A stretch of 64,000 nucleotides of DNA from Chitinophaga sp. LS1. Its GTDB lineage: Bacteria > Bacteroidota > Bacteroidia > Chitinophagales > Chitinophagaceae. Each line of letters opens with the position of its first letter. Position 1 is the stretch's first letter. The stretch is from positions 1,178,001-1,242,000 of the forward strand of contig NZ_CP128362.1 in assembly GCF_034274695.1 (NCBI RefSeq), in the 5' to 3' direction. Positions 1 to 9,002 of this stretch are shown piece after piece. Both the position numbers and the translations under genes were made by a program. The notes beneath the pieces are model-generated. The model saw only the letters and a program-made list of their open reading frames with translations, made no database searches and was not told where the DNA came from.

Positions 1-891
1 AGTCATCACAAGCCCTTTAAAGCCCCATTCATCGCGTAGGATGTCGGTCAACAGATCTTTTCTTGCAGAGGTATAAGTACCATTGATCAGGTTGTAAGAA
101 GACATCACTGTCCAGGGTTGAGATTCCTTCACAGCGATTTCAAAACCTCTCAGGTAGATTTCGCGCATGGTTCTTTCATCGATGTGTTCATTGATAGAAA
201 GGCGATTCGTCTCCTGGTTGTTTGCCGCATAGTGTTTAATAGAAGTACCCACACCATTGGATTGCACCCCATTCACAATAGCAGCCGCCATCTTACCTGC
301 AATCAAAGGATCTTCAGAATAATATTCGAAGTTGCGTCCACACAGCGGGTTACGCATAATGTTCAAAGCAGGTGCCAGTAATGCATCTACCCCATATTCC
401 TTCACTTCCTGTCCCATTGCTCTGCCTACTTCCTCCAACAAAGGTGTGTTCCAGGTAGCAGCCAGTGCAGTACCTACCGGGAATGCAGTACAATAGAAAG
501 TAGCTTTTGTATTCTCCCGGATAGGCTTGATACGCAGACCAGCAGGACCATCGGCTACAATCACCCCAGGAATACCCAGTCTTGGAATGGCGTAAGTACC
601 ACCAGCAGCACCAGGCACCTTTCCTTCAATCGCACCTGCTACAGGAGTGAGGCCATCGAATCCCGGCATACCCGTGCCTATTAACATACTTGCTTTTTCG
701 TCATCCGTCATCTTGCTGATCAGATCATCTATCCTGTCATTGATCGACAACCGTTCATCTTCATACCTGTCCAGCTTTCCATTGCCATTTAAATCCCTGA
801 AGGTATACCCGTCAATTGTAATGACTGGTGGGGCAGGTTTCCAGCTAATAGCCAGCAATGCCACGGCACCAGTCAGTAAGATTTTTTTCAT
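1..891 (-). CDS. Glycoside hydrolase family 3 (beta-glucosidase type), N-terminal part
   Basis: The ATG at 891 opens a frame that runs off the window edge, giving 297 residues. A hydrophobic N-terminus ([17 protein letters not shown]) suggests export. Residues 34-45 ([12 protein letters not shown]) look like a calcium-binding loop. GH3 barrel signatures follow: VADGPAGLR near 112-120, [11 protein letters not shown] at 185-195 and KHYAANNQE at 219-227. The fragment ends in GFKGLVMT, exactly where GH3 enzymes place the nucleophile in a T/S-D-W motif, so the nucleophile Asp should be the next codon outside the window. The family hydrolyses beta-glucosides or xylosides, usually in the periplasm. 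Its start is 11 bp after the GH42 gene, which implies one transcript. Substrate is not decidable from sequence. Confidence 0.93.
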   Translation of the reverse strand, partial: MKKILLTGAVALLAISWKPAPPVITIDGYTFRDLNGNGKLDRYEDERLSINDRIDDLISKMTDDEKASMLIGTGMPGFDGLTPVAGAIEGKVPGAAGGTYAIPRLGIPGVIVADGPAGLRIKPIRENTKATFYCTAFPVGTALAATWNTPLLEEVGRAMGQEVKEYGVDALLAPALNIMRNPLCGRNFEYYSEDPLIAGKMAAAIVNGVQSNGVGTSIKHYAANNQETNRLSINEHIDERTMREIYLRGFEIAVKESQPWTVMSSYNLINGTYTSARKDLLTDILRDEWGFKGLVMT

Positions 892-902
892 ATATCAATG
901 AT

Positions 903-2957
903 TTAATTGTTTTCAATAATTTTCACATCCCATGGCGCTAAGGTCAGGGTGCTTTTTTGATTCACTGCTTTTCCTGACAACAGTTCTTTGCCTGTTTCAA
1001 AAGGATAAGTCAATGTTTGTGGTGTGTCTGAATAATTAAACAAATAATGGATGATGCGGCCGGCTGGGTTCTTACCTGTTTTTGTAATGAGTGGGAAATG
1101 TAATTGATGTATGATTCCGGCATCCTGTGCACAATTCTCCATAATCTTTTCACAGAGTGCATTTCCTGGCATAAATGCGATATAAGTTGCCGTACCTTTA
1201 CCATATTGGTTACGTGTCACAGCGGCATATTGCCCCCATTGTGCATGGTCGTAATACGCGAGTACTTTGGCAGTAGTAGGTGTCACTAACTCCATCCAGT
1301 ATTTGATCTCATTGTCTTTTGCACCAAATGGGTCACCCTTCAAACCCACATGTTCAGGTACTACAAACTGGCTGTAGTAATTACCAGTTACCGCATTGAT
1401 GCCACCCGGTTGTGGTGTATAACGCACCTGTACATTCTCATTGGAGAAACCGCTTTTGAAAGTATAGACGATGTGACCACCATTCCCAACATATTTATTG
1501 AGTCGCTGTAAAAGGCTATCAGAAGCTGCGTACAAAGCTGGCACCACAATCATTTTATACTGATCAAGGTTATTGCTGGAAGGGTCGATGAAATCAACAC
1601 CAATATTCATACGATAGAGTGCATCATAAAATGGTCGCATGATATCATTGTATTTTTCGGGTGCCCCCCAACCAAAGCTGAAGGCATTAAAAGCGGTATT
1701 AGCTTCATTACTGAAAAATATGGCCACTTCATTCTTTTTGCTAAGATGCAGCAGGTCTTTACTCAGTCTATCAAAATCAGCCCCGATCGTGATGGCTTCA
1801 TTATAAGTAGGATTAGGTGCAAAGTCGTGACTCAACAATCCTTTCCAGTAGGTCTCCGCACTATTATGAATAGAAGCCCAGTGCCAGTAACTCACCATAT
1901 CCGCGCCACTGGCAAGATGACTAAAAGCCTGTAATCTTAACTGACCTGGATAAGGTGTCCAGTTGGCAAAACCCTGTGCTTCTGTTTCTATCACGAGATA
2001 ATTCTGCCCACCTTTCATAGACCGGGCCAGATCACCGCCTAAAGAAATCTCTGCACCGGTCAACTGGTTCTGACTGGGATGATATATATCAATACCAGCA
2101 ACGTCCAGTGCTTTGGCTGCGGCAAAGTGATCTACCTCGTCCTGAATACCATAAGAATAACCTTTCCAGCTCAGGTCAAAGTTCTGTGTGATAAACTGCT
2201 CCGGACGTTTGTATTCCCTCACGATCTTTGCCTGCCATGCCAGAAATTCCGTGACCAGTTGTCGCTGAAATTTCGCGAACTCTGCTTTCACACTGGCATT
2301 TACAGAACCGTTCACAGAAGGAAAATCATCCCATGTGCTGATACGGTTACTCCAATAGTTCAATCCAAATGCATTGTTCACACTATCCAAAGTGATGAAC
2401 TTCTTTTGCAGATATTCCACAAAGGCCTTTTGCACATCAGGTCCTGCGGTATTGTAAGCTTTTGTTTCATTATCGACCTGGTAGCCAATGATGGCAGGAT
2501 GATCTTTCACATGCTCCATGATCTTCCTGATAATGCGCTCAGCATAATACCGGTAATGTGGATTGGTAATATCCATATTCTGCCTTGGACCGAATTGATT
2601 CTGACCATAAGGAGTCGTGGCCAGTACATCGGGATACTTCTTTGCCAGCCATGCAGGTACGGCATAGGTAGGTGTGCCCACAATCACACTGATACCGGCT
2701 TTGTGCATAGCATTCAGTACCCTGTCGATATGTGTGAAGTTGTACACACTATCAGACGGTTCTTCAGTGGCCCAGGTCGATTCTGCTATACGCACCACGT
2801 TGATATGCGCGGCTTTCATCATAGCAATATCCTTATCCAGGCGGTCGTAAGGCATATATTCATCATAATACGCTACGCCGTAGAGCAAATGATCCTTCAC
2901 CTGTGCAAAAGAAGTGAGGGCAGAAATGCAACAAGCAGTTAACAATAGTTTTTTCAT
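903..2957 (-). CDS. Glycoside hydrolase family 42 beta-galactosidase, secreted
   Basis: 684 residues with a signal peptide ending near SFAQ (residue 19). The GH42 barrel is clear: GVAYYDEYMPYDRLDKDI near 27-44, VVRIAESTWATEEP near 54-67, the acid/base Glu in IGYQVDNET (N163-E164), and a probable nucleophile Glu324 in LVIETEAQGF. The C-terminal half has the trimerisation-type and small beta domains of GH42. The family releases terminal beta-galactose or related residues from oligosaccharides. Export to the periplasm is inferred from the signal peptide. It is the first intact gene of a GH42-GH3 pair and lies 5 bp after the remains of a TonB-dependent receptor, so the cluster may once have coupled uptake and hydrolysis. 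Confidence 0.93.
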   Translation of the reverse strand: MKKLLLTACCISALTSFAQVKDHLLYGVAYYDEYMPYDRLDKDIAMMKAAHINVVRIAESTWATEEPSDSVYNFTHIDRVLNAMHKAGISVIVGTPTYAVPAWLAKKYPDVLATTPYGQNQFGPRQNMDITNPHYRYYAERIIRKIMEHVKDHPAIIGYQVDNETKAYNTAGPDVQKAFVEYLQKKFITLDSVNNAFGLNYWSNRISTWDDFPSVNGSVNASVKAEFAKFQRQLVTEFLAWQAKIVREYKRPEQFITQNFDLSWKGYSYGIQDEVDHFAAAKALDVAGIDIYHPSQNQLTGAEISLGGDLARSMKGGQNYLVIETEAQGFANWTPYPGQLRLQAFSHLASGADMVSYWHWASIHNSAETYWKGLLSHDFAPNPTYNEAITIGADFDRLSKDLLHLSKKNEVAIFFSNEANTAFNAFSFGWGAPEKYNDIMRPFYDALYRMNIGVDFIDPSSNNLDQYKMIVVPALYAASDSLLQRLNKYVGNGGHIVYTFKSGFSNENVQVRYTPQPGGINAVTGNYYSQFVVPEHVGLKGDPFGAKDNEIKYWMELVTPTTAKVLAYYDHAQWGQYAAVTRNQYGKGTATYIAFMPGNALCEKIMENCAQDAGIIHQLHFPLITKTGKNPAGRIIHYLFNYSDTPQTLTYPFETGKELLSGKAVNQKSTLTLAPWDVKIIENN

Positions 2958-2961
2958 AACA

Positions 2962-3323
2962 TCAGAATTTAAAATTGAGTGACGCTTCCAGCGTGAATGG
3001 GCGGATATAAGAACCCGTCATCAATGAATTGTAGCACCGAGGCGCACACTTTGTCGCCAGGTGCGGTTAGGCAATTCTGACCAGTAAAAATAGACAACGG
3101 GCAGGTTATTTTCCTGGATGGTAATTCCAACTACGGTAGCTGGCAACCCGGTATTCACATCACGGGGACCAGTATTGTTGGCAGCGTTCAACATGACGTT
3201 CCTATCTCCTTCAGTTTTGTTCATTGCAGTTTTTGCGGCAGGTATGGAATCTTTCTTTTCATTGTCCTGGGCTTCTACCTGAGGGGTAAAAGTGGAAATC
3301 ATCACTGAATTTGGATATTTCAT
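2962..3323 (-). pseudogene. TonB-dependent receptor remnant with large internal deletion
   Basis: An open frame of 100 codons from 3323 contains GPRDVNTGLPATVVG and WSELPNRTWRQSVRLG, which resemble the plug-to-barrel region of Bacteroidota TonB-dependent receptors. It then stops. Directly downstream, in another frame, 2962-3020 encodes TGSYIRPFTLEASLNFKF followed by TGA, a typical outer-membrane barrel C-terminus ending in Phe. The signal peptide and about 800 barrel residues are missing, so this is a fusion of two ends of one gene. It sits just upstream of GH42 in the same direction. I infer a dead receptor; a short functional peptide is unlikely. Confidence 0.8.
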
Positions 3324-3446
3324 AACGGAATAGATTGATTTTCAAATAAAGTGGGCATTGTTAACATATAGTGCAGCGTTACGCTTCACACAGAAGCAAT
3401 AATAAGGCATTTTAGGAAAACCACAAATTCTTCTTAATATTTGAGA

Positions 3447-3492
3447 CTGATCTTCGTCAGTGTGGTTGGTAGCAGGCGCTGATCTTCGTCAG
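3447..3492. repeat. Two direct copies of a 14-bp imperfect palindrome upstream of the U32 gene
   Basis: CTGATCTTCGTCAG occurs exactly at 3447-3460 and 3479-3492, a 32-bp period (about three helical turns). Each copy has CTGA/TCAG arms. The second copy ends about 22 bp before a TAnnTTTG-type -7 box. The arrangement suits a dimeric regulator binding two sites, or two small hairpins. No regulator can be assigned. Confidence 0.45.
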
Positions 3493-3514
3493 GAACTGCG
3501 TTGATCGGAAAAAG

Positions 3515-3522
3515 TAACTTTG
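3515..3522 (+). promoter_or_regulatory. Probable -7 promoter box (TAACTTTG)
   Basis: TAACTTTG matches the Bacteroidota housekeeping -7 consensus TAnnTTTG. I see no good -33 TTTG at the expected spacing. A transcript from about 3528 would favour the ATG at 3554 over the one at 3533 as start of the U32 gene. Confidence 0.4.
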
Positions 3523-3553
3523 CAAGCCCGTCATGCCAACGGGATACACACAT

Positions 3554-4783
3554 ATGGACACAGAACTATTATCGCCTGCAGGCTCGTTCGAGGCTATGCA
3601 GGCTGCTATTAATGCCGGTGCAGACGCCATTTATTTTGGAGTAGAACAACTCAACATGCGCAGCCGTTCCTCCGGCGGATTTACCATCAGTGATATTGCA
3701 GAAGTAAGTGAACGTTGCCATGCAGCAGGGGTAAAATGTTATCTCACGCTGAACACGGTGATGTATGAATATGACATGCAATTGTTACAGGCGGTATTGA
3801 AAGCGGTGAAAGAAAACAATGTGGATGCGGTGATAGCGTCTGACTTTGCTGTGATACAGTCATGCGCCGTGATGGGTATTCCTTTACACATTTCCACACA
3901 GGCGAATGTGAGTAACCTGGAATCCGTGCAGTTCTTCGCACGCTTTGCGGATACGATTGTATTAGCGCGTGAATTAACGCTGAAGCAAATTGCTTTTATC
4001 TGCAACGAGATCAAACGCAAACAGATCAAGGGGCCTAACGGCGAACTGGTTAAGATTGAGATCTTTGTACATGGTGCGCTGTGTATGGCGGTTTCAGGGA
4101 AATGCTATCTGAGTTTGCACAGCAAAAATGCTTCTGCAAATCGTGGTGCCTGTTTACAAAACTGCCGCCGCAAGTATAAAGTGTCAGATGCAGAAACAGG
4201 AGAATCATTGGAGATAGATAATGAATACATCATGTCTCCACAGGATCTCTGTACCATCAATATCCTGGATGAAGTATTACAATCCGGCGTAACAGTACTA
4301 AAAATAGAAGGTCGTAGCAAAGGGGCGGATTATGTACATACCGTCACCACCTGTTATCGTGAAGCGATTACTGCTATACAACAAGGTACTTACAATGCAG
4401 CAAAGATCGAAGACTGGATGACACGCTTATCCACCGTCTATAACCGTGGGTTCTGGGAAGGATACTACCTGGGCAGAGAAATGGGGCAGTGGACAAACAA
4501 GCCGGATTCCATTGCAACAGAGAAAAAGATCTATGCAGGTAAAGGCGTACGTTTCTATCCGCAGATCAAAGTAGGGGAGTTCTTTATAGAGAAAGGCACC
4601 ATACAGCAGGGCGATGAATTGTTATTAACAGGTAATGCCTTTGGGATGGAGAAGATCAGTTTTGATACAGTGCTGGTGAATGGAGAGAAAAAGGACAAGG
4701 CGGTAAAAGGTGATAGCATAACGTTTCCGTTTCCTCATAAGGTGACAGCAACAGATAAATTATATAAACTGATAAATGCCTAA
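3554..4783 (+). CDS. U32-family protein (TrhP/YegQ-like tRNA hydroxylation factor)
   Basis: 409 residues from the ATG at 3554 (MDTELLSPAGSFEAM, where family members normally begin); an in-frame ATG at 3533 would add 7 residues but leaves almost no leader. The U32 signature EIFVHGALCMAVSGKCYLS is present, with a second cluster GACLQNC about 15 residues on. The four cysteines (184, 191, 207, 211 in the longer numbering) match those that bind an iron-sulfur cluster in U32 hydroxylases such as UbiU/UbiV. TrhP members take part in 5-hydroxyuridine formation at tRNA position 34 rather than proteolysis. The gene overlaps the following ferredoxin gene, which suits an Fe-S redox role. The exact substrate is inferred. 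Confidence 0.88.
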   Translation: MDTELLSPAGSFEAMQAAINAGADAIYFGVEQLNMRSRSSGGFTISDIAEVSERCHAAGVKCYLTLNTVMYEYDMQLLQAVLKAVKENNVDAVIASDFAVIQSCAVMGIPLHISTQANVSNLESVQFFARFADTIVLARELTLKQIAFICNEIKRKQIKGPNGELVKIEIFVHGALCMAVSGKCYLSLHSKNASANRGACLQNCRRKYKVSDAETGESLEIDNEYIMSPQDLCTINILDEVLQSGVTVLKIEGRSKGADYVHTVTTCYREAITAIQQGTYNAAKIEDWMTRLSTVYNRGFWEGYYLGREMGQWTNKPDSIATEKKIYAGKGVRFYPQIKVGEFFIEKGTIQQGDELLLTGNAFGMEKISFDTVLVNGEKKDKAVKGDSITFPFPHKVTATDKLYKLINA

Positions 4784-5000
4784 GATTATACATTATAGAG
4801 ATAAATGTATTGGTTGCGGTATTTGTTTTGAGATGCAACCGGAATTGTGGAGGATGAGCCGTAAAGATGGCAAGGCAGTGTTATTGGGAGCGGAGGAGAA
4901 GCGGGAGACGGATGTGTTGTTGGTAAATAATTTGCTATTGCAGGAGGCGAAGGGAGTGGCAGCAGCTTGTCCGGTGAAGATAATAAAGACAGTAAGTTAA
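4776..5000 (+). CDS. Small single-cluster ferredoxin
   Basis: 74 residues with Cys11, Cys14 and Cys17 in KCIGCGICFEM and Cys65 in AAACPVKII, the CxxCxxC...CP pattern of ferredoxins with one [4Fe-4S] or [3Fe-4S] cluster. Only one cluster motif is present. Its ATG lies 8 bp inside the end of the U32 gene, so translation is probably coupled. The overlap with a cysteine-containing U32 protein suggests electron supply to, or cluster support for, that enzyme; this is inference from context. Confidence 0.85.
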   Translation: MPKIIHYRDKCIGCGICFEMQPELWRMSRKDGKAVLLGAEEKRETDVLLVNNLLLQEAKGVAAACPVKIIKTVS

Positions 5001-5006
5001 AGAGAG

Positions 5007-5501
5007 TGCTAATGCACATTCTTTAACTTACTATAAAAATCGTTCATCATCAATCCTATATCCAGCGAAGTATACACCCTGATCTTCCTGCCAGCCGGAT
5101 TATATTTATACCCCCCTTTATCATTGATAATGGGAGCATGTCTGATCGCATAATTGATGGAGGATGGATCTGGCTGAAAAGAAGGAAGGCAATATATTTC
5201 GGATTGTACAAGGTCATCTTAGTTTTGAATGCTTCAATAGCATTCTCAAATTCCTCTTTTTTCAACTCATCTGCACGGTTGGTGGCTCTTGCTACAGCAG
5301 TAGTAAGGCCATAACCAAAACTAACAATCGTTTTGTCGTTTATTGGTGCTATTTCATGTGGTGTAAAACCTGCCTGATGCAACACTTTCCAAAAACGATT
5401 ACTTCGGCCGGAGAAGTGATTCCTTCCTCAGCAGATTTTAAACCTGGATTGATCCCGCAAAAAATCACAGTTAGTTTTTCGGCAATAAGATCAGGTAACA
5501 T
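5007..5501 (-). pseudogene. Mug-type mismatch uracil/thymine DNA glycosylase, frameshifted
   Basis: From the ATG at 5501 the frame encodes LTVIFCGINPGLKSAEEGIT, the N-terminal motif of Mug/TDG glycosylases (CGINPGL). Near 5410-5430 the homologous frame changes and continues as FSGRSNRFWKVLHQAGFTP. A second shift near 5170 leads to a final frame ending KIRVYTSLDIGLMMNDFY and a stop at 5007. The whole span is 165 codons, the usual length of the family, so little is lost except frame. The last ~50 residues are less familiar and might not belong to Mug. Either the gene is inactivated or the assembly has two indels here. Confidence 0.68.
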
Positions 5502-5526
5502 GAGTGGTGTTTAATTTGAGTAGTTT

Positions 5527-5607
5527 TCATTTGGATTCAGTCATTTGAACTTAGCCATCTGCAATCATGTGAATTCAAATGACAGAATTCAATCATGCGA
5601 AATTCAG
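5527..5607. repeat. Degenerate 14-bp tandem repeats
   Basis: Units resembling TCATTTGAACTTAG start at 5527, 5541, 5555 (short), 5565, 5579 and 5593. They lie in the 230-bp gap between the glycosylase remnant (reading away from it) and the PRISE-type gene. No coding potential is evident. Role unknown; an array of regulator sites is one option. Confidence 0.45.
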
Positions 5608-5675
5608 AACAAAAGTAAATTTATTAAAAATGAGATCATTCATATTTTTTTTAGTATCCAGCCTTTACACCATGT

Positions 5676-5723
5676 CTCTTTTATCTTTAAAAAGTGGCCC
5701 TCTTTTGTCTTTAAAAATCAGCC
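5676..5723. repeat. 24-bp tandem duplication
   Basis: CTCTTTTATCTTTAAAAAGT plus GGCC (5676-5699) is followed immediately by a second copy (5700-5723) differing at about four positions. It lies just downstream of the PRISE-type gene, which ends at 5732 on the minus strand. Confidence 0.5.
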
Positions 5724-5731
5724 TTCTTGTA

Positions 5732-6805
5732 TCAGGGAATAATCCTGTCTTTTCTCAACTGATCAAACAATTCAAAGAATGAATCCCTCGTGCTCTTATA
5801 TGCTGTAAATCCTAACTTTCTACTCTTAGACATATCTGTCATCACCTCAATCGGCCTTCCCAAATCCAGATCCGTATGCCATGCAGAAGCGACCTTCCCC
5901 ATTTCAGTTTGCGTTAACCCATGCTCCTTAGCAATATTTTCCCATATGCCTTCATATGCTTTCAATCTTTCTTCCAGCGGATGAATTTCGCCATCAAATC
6001 CTACTGCCTCAACACCAAAATACTTTGCTATTTCACCCCACATCCAGCTCCATCTAAACACATCTCCATTCGTCACATTAAACGCCTCATTTTCTGCCTC
6101 CGGTGTCGTACCTGCCCAGAGAATCTGCTCTGCGAGAATACGGGCATCTGTCATATCAGAAATTCCATTCCATTGGGCAGCAGAACCTGGCCATATAAAC
6201 GGTAATCCTTCCTGCTTACAGATACTGGCATACACAGCCAGCGTACTTCCCATATTCATGGCATTGCCCACAGCTTTACCAATAATCGTATGCGGGCGGT
6301 GAATGCTCCAATTAAATCCATCTCTTGCTGCGGCAGCATACACTTCATCTTCCTGGCTGTAATAAAAGTTGTCCAGCGGCAATCTTGGGTGTTCCTCATT
6401 GACCGGTGTCAATGGCAAAACGCCCGCTTTTACATAAGCATCAAAAGGCCCCAGATAATGTTTTAAACCAGTCACCAACCCTACATGACGCACAGATTTA
6501 CGTGGCGATAACACCTGTAATAAGTTACGCACCAGTGCGCTATTCACCCGTATATTTTCAGCTTCTGTATCATTACGCATCCAGGTAGTGAAAAACACAT
6601 GACTGGGGGTTACATCCTTCAGTGCGGCCTCCAATGAAGTTATATCCAGCAGATCCGCCGCAACAGGTATCAATCCTTTTACATCAGCTTTGGGTGATCT
6701 GGAAAGCCCATAAGTGGTCCATCCTTTTTCAATCAGCAATGCAGATAGATTCCCTCCTGCAATACCACTGGCGCCTACTACAAGTGCTATTTTATCCTGA
6801 CTCAT
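5732..6805 (-). CDS. PRISE-type SDR (progesterone 5-beta-reductase / iridoid synthase-like)
   Basis: 357 residues. An NADPH-binding GASGIAGG lies at 11-18. The PRISE hallmarks replace the classical YxxxK: TGLKHYLGP with Lys115, and NFYYSQED with Tyr148/149. The NWSIHRPHTIIG segment near 165 is also typical. The family reduces C=C bonds of enones with NADPH in the cytosol; bacterial members have broad and mostly unknown physiological substrates. The next upstream gene is a Crp/Fnr regulator in the same direction 147 bp away, a common genomic pairing for stress-inducible reductases. Confidence 0.88.
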   Translation of the reverse strand: MSQDKIALVVGASGIAGGNLSALLIEKGWTTYGLSRSPKADVKGLIPVAADLLDITSLEAALKDVTPSHVFFTTWMRNDTEAENIRVNSALVRNLLQVLSPRKSVRHVGLVTGLKHYLGPFDAYVKAGVLPLTPVNEEHPRLPLDNFYYSQEDEVYAAAARDGFNWSIHRPHTIIGKAVGNAMNMGSTLAVYASICKQEGLPFIWPGSAAQWNGISDMTDARILAEQILWAGTTPEAENEAFNVTNGDVFRWSWMWGEIAKYFGVEAVGFDGEIHPLEERLKAYEGIWENIAKEHGLTQTEMGKVASAWHTDLDLGRPIEVMTDMSKSRKLGFTAYKSTRDSFFELFDQLRKDRIIP

Positions 6806-6952
6806 ATCAATTGGTTTTATTGCAAAATTATCCTGTCCTGAGAAGACGAGGGTTGATCTGTGTCAAGAAAAATGTGGGTGCTCTGTGAAGGTGTTTTATG
6901 CAAAAATATCCAGCGATGAATAGATAGTATCAGGCAGTGCCATCGGCTTGCG

Positions 6953-7528
6953 TTATGGAGTCTTATTCCTTTTGATCCTGCTAATAGTTTCAGGCGCAAG
7001 CCCCAGATAGGAGGCAATCAATGTCTGAGGAATTCTTTTTATAATTTCAGGATGATGCTGTAAAAGATGTTGATATTTTTCCTCCGCAGTATGCGTAATT
7101 GAGCTCATAAGCCGGCGCTCTTTAGTAACAATACTATTCTGATATAAGATACGAAAATACCGTTCCATCACAGGTACCTTCACCAGCATAGCTTCATAAT
7201 TTGGCAATGTAATTTGCAACACGTCTGTGTCTTCAATGGCTTCAATATTTAATTGTGCAGGCGTAGCAGACAGGAAACTATGGAAATCAGATACCCACCA
7301 ACCTTCCCAGCCAACCAGGTTAATATGATCTTCTCCTTTATCATCCACATTATAAGACTTGATCAGCCCCTTGGCAATAAAACTCAATTGTTTGCAGGTT
7401 TCTCCTTCCTGCAACAAAAATTGCTTACGCTTGAATTTTCTGGCAGTAAAGAATGTTTTTATAATTTCTTTTTCCGGGTCGGAGAGGACGATCTTAGCCG
7501 CAATATGGAAAAATAGTGTGTTAAACAT
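6953..7528 (-). CDS. Crp/Fnr-family transcriptional regulator
   Basis: 191 residues. The N-terminal cyclic-nucleotide-binding fold is recognisable (RKQFLLQEGETCKQLSFIAKG near 34-54, NLVGWEGWWVSDFHSF near 70-85). A compact winged helix-turn-helix near the C-terminus contains IPQTLIASYLGLAPETISRI. No Fnr-type cysteine cluster is visible, so oxygen sensing is unlikely. It lies just upstream of the PRISE reductase gene on the same strand and may control it or itself. The effector is unknown. Confidence 0.88.
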   Translation of the reverse strand: MFNTLFFHIAAKIVLSDPEKEIIKTFFTARKFKRKQFLLQEGETCKQLSFIAKGLIKSYNVDDKGEDHINLVGWEGWWVSDFHSFLSATPAQLNIEAIEDTDVLQITLPNYEAMLVKVPVMERYFRILYQNSIVTKERRLMSSITHTAEEKYQHLLQHHPEIIKRIPQTLIASYLGLAPETISRIKRNKTP

Positions 7529-7736
7529 TCGCTGGTGTTTTATGGAGGTCTAATACAAACTTACGAAGCAGATTGCAAATCCTGAAGAATGATAAGGGTT
7601 AAGCAAAAGCTCCCGGAGTACAGGATAAATAGGGTATTGAGACAGCGGTTGTAAAGGTGATGGGGGTAAATGATAGCGGATTAAGGGTGCATCCTTATGG
7701 AGTAATGGGTTTGTTGAGCATTACATCCAATTGCAT

Positions 7737-7762
7737 AAAAAAAGTCCCGGCATAGCCGGGAC
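7737..7762 (-). terminator. Rho-independent terminator after tRNA-fMet
   Basis: The perfect inverted repeat GTCCCGGC-ATA-GCCGGGAC (7744-7762) is followed on the minus strand by seven T residues. It lies 9 bp past the tRNA 3' end. Confidence 0.92.
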
Positions 7763-7771
7763 CGTTATTTG

Positions 7772-7843
<72 letters not shown>

Positions 7844-8105
7844 ATGAGTTGCAAATGTATGTAAACAAATATCATCTACCTAATCTATTTTCAAAATTCA
7901 GGCGATAAGATCTTCGGATGCTTATAAAAAATGGGGTAAAAGTCACTTCTTCTATCACCGCGTCACCAAATCCGTATTAGATTTTCACTATTATTAATTA
8001 AATATCGAACTGCTATTCTAAACTCTCCTACCTAACAATAAATACGAATTCCGTCTTTCACTTTGATTAATACCCGCTGTTTGCCAGATCAAATACCATT
8101 TATTA

Positions 8106-9002
8106 CTACAGGAAATGAATACCCGTTGCTTTTTCTGCGAAATTCCAAAGTTTTATAGCTGCAGGTTTATTCATTGCATTCTCTTGTATGGTGGCTTGAA
8201 TTGGGTAGCCTCGTAATCCACCTTCTTCCGGCTCATACATATTTCCATTTACAACATCATTAGAAACTGCTGCATAAAGCAATGATAAAGCTCCTTGCCA
8301 TGGTTCCATAAATGCGCCAAGTCGCTCTTTACCAATAGCAATTTCTTCTTCACTCAAATGCCTGGTCAATGCGGTATTATTTGCACCGGGTTGTGCAGCA
8401 ATTGATAAAACCTTCTGGCCTTTTACTTTTATTCTGCGACTCAATTCAACTGAAAAAATCAAATTAGCCAATTTACTTTGTCGATATTCCCTTATTGCAT
8501 TATACTCCTTTTCTAACCTTAAATTATCAAAATCAATTTCTGCACCTTGATAGCCGTTACTGCTGACTGTAACTATCCGGGAATCCGGTGTTGCTAAGAG
8601 CGATGCATATAAAAGTCCGGTAAGTGCAAAATGCCCCAGAAAGTTTACGCCAAATTGCAATTCGTATCCCTGCTCTGTTTTTGAGGCAGGAGGCATAGCA
8701 ACCCCTGCATTATTGATTAGCAAGTGTAAATGCGGATGTTTCTGAATAAACCACTCAACGAATTCATTTATCTGCGTTAGGTTTTCCAAATTAAGTTGGG
8801 CAGCTTCTAATATTCCGTTCCCCCTATATTCCTTTATTTTTGCGATTGCCTGATGCGCCTTATTCAGATCTCTACAGGCCAGAATTACATGTGCCCCCTT
8901 TTCATATAAAGCAAGTGCTGTTTCAAAACCGATACCAGTATTAGCTCCTGTGACAATCGCTGTTTTACCGGTCAAATCAGGAATATTATTTTTCGTCCAC
9001 AT
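8106..9002 (-). CDS. Short-chain dehydrogenase/reductase (retinol-dehydrogenase-like)
   Basis: 298 residues of the classical SDR fold: TGANTGIG at 18-25, NNAG at 97-100, the catalytic Ser near 147 (VTVSSNG) and YRQSK with Tyr173/Lys177. The long C-terminal extension and the AQPGANNT motif resemble retinol-dehydrogenase and WWOX-like SDRs. It is an NAD(P)-dependent oxidoreductase of unknown substrate. It stands alone, 190 bp from the next gene, with no obvious operon partner. Confidence 0.88.
   Translation of the reverse strand: MWTKNNIPDLTGKTAIVTGANTGIGFETALALYEKGAHVILACRDLNKAHQAIAKIKEYRGNGILEAAQLNLENLTQINEFVEWFIQKHPHLHLLINNAGVAMPPASKTEQGYELQFGVNFLGHFALTGLLYASLLATPDSRIVTVSSNGYQGAEIDFDNLRLEKEYNAIREYRQSKLANLIFSVELSRRIKVKGQKVLSIAAQPGANNTALTRHLSEEEIAIGKERLGAFMEPWQGALSLLYAAVSNDVVNGNMYEPEEGGLRGYPIQATIQENAMNKPAAIKLWNFAEKATGIHFL

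Noticed and set aside
2079..2942. Long plus-strand open frame of 287 codons
   Set aside because: It is antisense to the GH42 catalytic domain, whose motifs are unambiguous; the plus-strand product is Cys/His/Ile-rich and resembles nothing.
3021..3323. A stand-alone 100-residue protein
   Set aside because: Its middle matches the TonB receptor plug region and the barrel C-terminus of the same kind of gene lies directly after it in another frame, so a deletion remnant explains it better.
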